A stretch of DNA of 40,452 bases, taken from positions 1 to 40,452 of the forward strand of contig CAJXVA010000022.1 in assembly GCA_913061055.1 (NCBI GenBank), in the 5' to 3' direction. Below the pieces are notes generated by a model. The model was given only the letters and a program-made list of their open reading frames with translations. It ran no database searches and was not told the DNA's origin. Below are positions 39,812 through 40,452 of the stretch, piece after piece. The position numbers and the translations under genes were made by a program. This stretch comes from an uncultured Pseudomonadota bacterium. GTDB lineage: Bacteria > Myxococcota_A > Polyangia > Nannocystales > Nannocystaceae. Each line of letters starts with the position of its first letter. Position 1 is the stretch's first letter.

Positions 39812-40452
39812 CGGCGTCGCTTCCCACCGAGAATTTCTTCCGCCCGGGCATCGTAGTCGACCACGCTTCGCTCACACGGCATCCGATCGCGGGCCGTCTC
39901 AACGGTCTCTCTTCGGAACTTATACGGCCGGCCCCCCAGTGGTTCCAACCGCCCGGATGCGACCCACGCCCGGATCGTCTTTGCCGTGACGCGTGCGACG
40001 ATCGCAGCCTCCGCGGTGCTGAGAACATCCGTTCTTGCTCCTCCGTGAGAACCTAGCCGTGCGACCTCGGAGCGCACCACTCCGCGAAAGAAGCTCTCCT
40101 CGCTGCGGAACCCCTCCCGGGTCGCGTTCACGAGAAGACGCTCCATGGGTCCCAGCGCTGCGGTGGAGTTGCATACCTGCGACATCTCCCGGCGCCGTGG
40201 CGGATCCGCTTCTCGCGCCAGTTGATGGAACGGGACCGACATCAGCACATCGATACGGGCGATGGTCCTCGCCGCGGCGGCATCGCCCTCGGCAAGCTGC
40301 AATTCAGCGCGAACGTGCAATCCCACGAGGCGGTCCGCCAGGCGCTCAAATACGGGCCAGCCCGAGAAGATGCGTGCCGCGTCTTCGTACTCGCAGAGCA
40401 TCTCGGCAAGCTCCTGGCTGGTGAATTCGAGCTGATGCGTGGTCGGCTTCAT
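39808..40452 (-). CDS. Excisionase-like helix-turn-helix protein (5' end at window edge)
   Basis: This gene encodes 214 residues ending at TGA 39810-39808. An ATG coincides exactly with the window edge (40452-40450), so the gene may continue to the right. The N-terminal 130 residues are helical (FTSQELAEMLCEYEDAARIF, RLADRLVGLHVRAELQLAEG), of unknown type. Residues 144-187 are a MerR/AlpA-type DNA-binding domain (VLSTAEAAIVARVTAKTIRA, then WVASGRLEPLGGRPYKFRRE), where the first helix-turn-helix and the RPYKFR wing are typical of excisionases. The C-terminal KRRR overlaps the integrase start by 4 bases. It is most likely an excisionase or element regulator; a general transcription factor is possible. 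It belongs to the integrated element. Confidence 0.75.
   Translation of the reverse strand: MKPTTHQLEFTSQELAEMLCEYEDAARIFSGWPVFERLADRLVGLHVRAELQLAEGDAAAARTIARIDVLMSVPFHQLAREADPPRRREMSQVCNSTAALGPMERLLVNATREGFRSEESFFRGVVRSEVARLGSHGGARTDVLSTAEAAIVARVTAKTIRAWVASGRLEPLGGRPYKFRRETVETARDRMPCERSVVDYDARAEEILGGKRRR

Noticed and set aside
1..40452. CRISPR arrays, insertion sequences or tRNA genes
   Set aside because: No regularly spaced repeats, no transposase motif and no tRNA cloverleaf other than the tmRNA part were found.

Overview
The window is GC-rich, gene-dense bacterial DNA that most likely comes from a myxobacterium (phylum Myxococcota, perhaps near Nannocystaceae). This rests on a secreted trypsin-like protease with a MYXO-CTERM tail (34398-35900), a DUF4215 Cys-rich repeat in a lipoprotein, two Hanks-type Ser/Thr kinases (one with a large TPR-like output region), and seven lipoproteins with Ser/Thr/Gly/Asp-rich linkers after the lipobox Cys. 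The genus is inference. Bases 1-29 are Nextera transposase adapter, so the left edge is a library artefact.

Layout. 30-6832: a truncated TonB-like energy-transducer gene, an exported M14 carboxypeptidase, a second TonB-like gene, an unassigned protein, an outer-membrane barrel candidate and an FAD-dependent amine-oxidase-type enzyme. 6822-16639: a beta-propeller lipoprotein, a possible 44-residue membrane protein, argS, a decayed Cys-rich gene, a thiolase, a translationally coupled trio (Cys-rich lipoprotein, homocysteine S-methyltransferase, EamA exporter) and a very long pentapeptide-repeat protein. 16654-21749: a bidirectional terminator, lon, a NarL/FixJ-type regulator, a TauE/SafE permease and an ApaH-type phosphatase. 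21770-30468: an envelope block with an M28 peptidase, a DUF4349 lipoprotein and its partner, a DUF1592-type CxxCH lipoprotein with a Tat-exported DUF1552 partner, and a lipoprotein/membrane-protein divergent pair. 30490-31569: an arsenic-type operon with an ArsI/CadI-like C-As lyase coupled to a sigma factor that has a Cys-rich tail. 31614-37133: a TPR kinase, the MYXO-CTERM protease and a second membrane kinase. 37156-37821: an AlkD-like repair protein.

The right end (38076-40452) is the junction of an integrative element. A complete tmRNA gene (ssrA) is followed by its terminator and a convergent tyrosine integrase, whose open frame runs through the terminator and into antisense ssrA. An excisionase-like helix-turn-helix gene overlaps the integrase by 4 bases. 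The other end of the element lies outside the window.

The strongest candidates for undescribed biology are: (i) the ArsI plus Cys-tailed sigma factor operon behind a perfect 7-bp-arm dyad; (ii) the roughly 125-repeat pentapeptide protein with a histone-like Lys/Ala/Pro tail; (iii) the DUF1592/DUF1552 export pair behind a hairpin that buries its ribosome binding site; and (iv) the ssrA-integrase gene fusion. Starts were moved inward from the longest open frame wherever a signal peptide, lipobox, Shine-Dalgarno site or family N-terminus indicated it.
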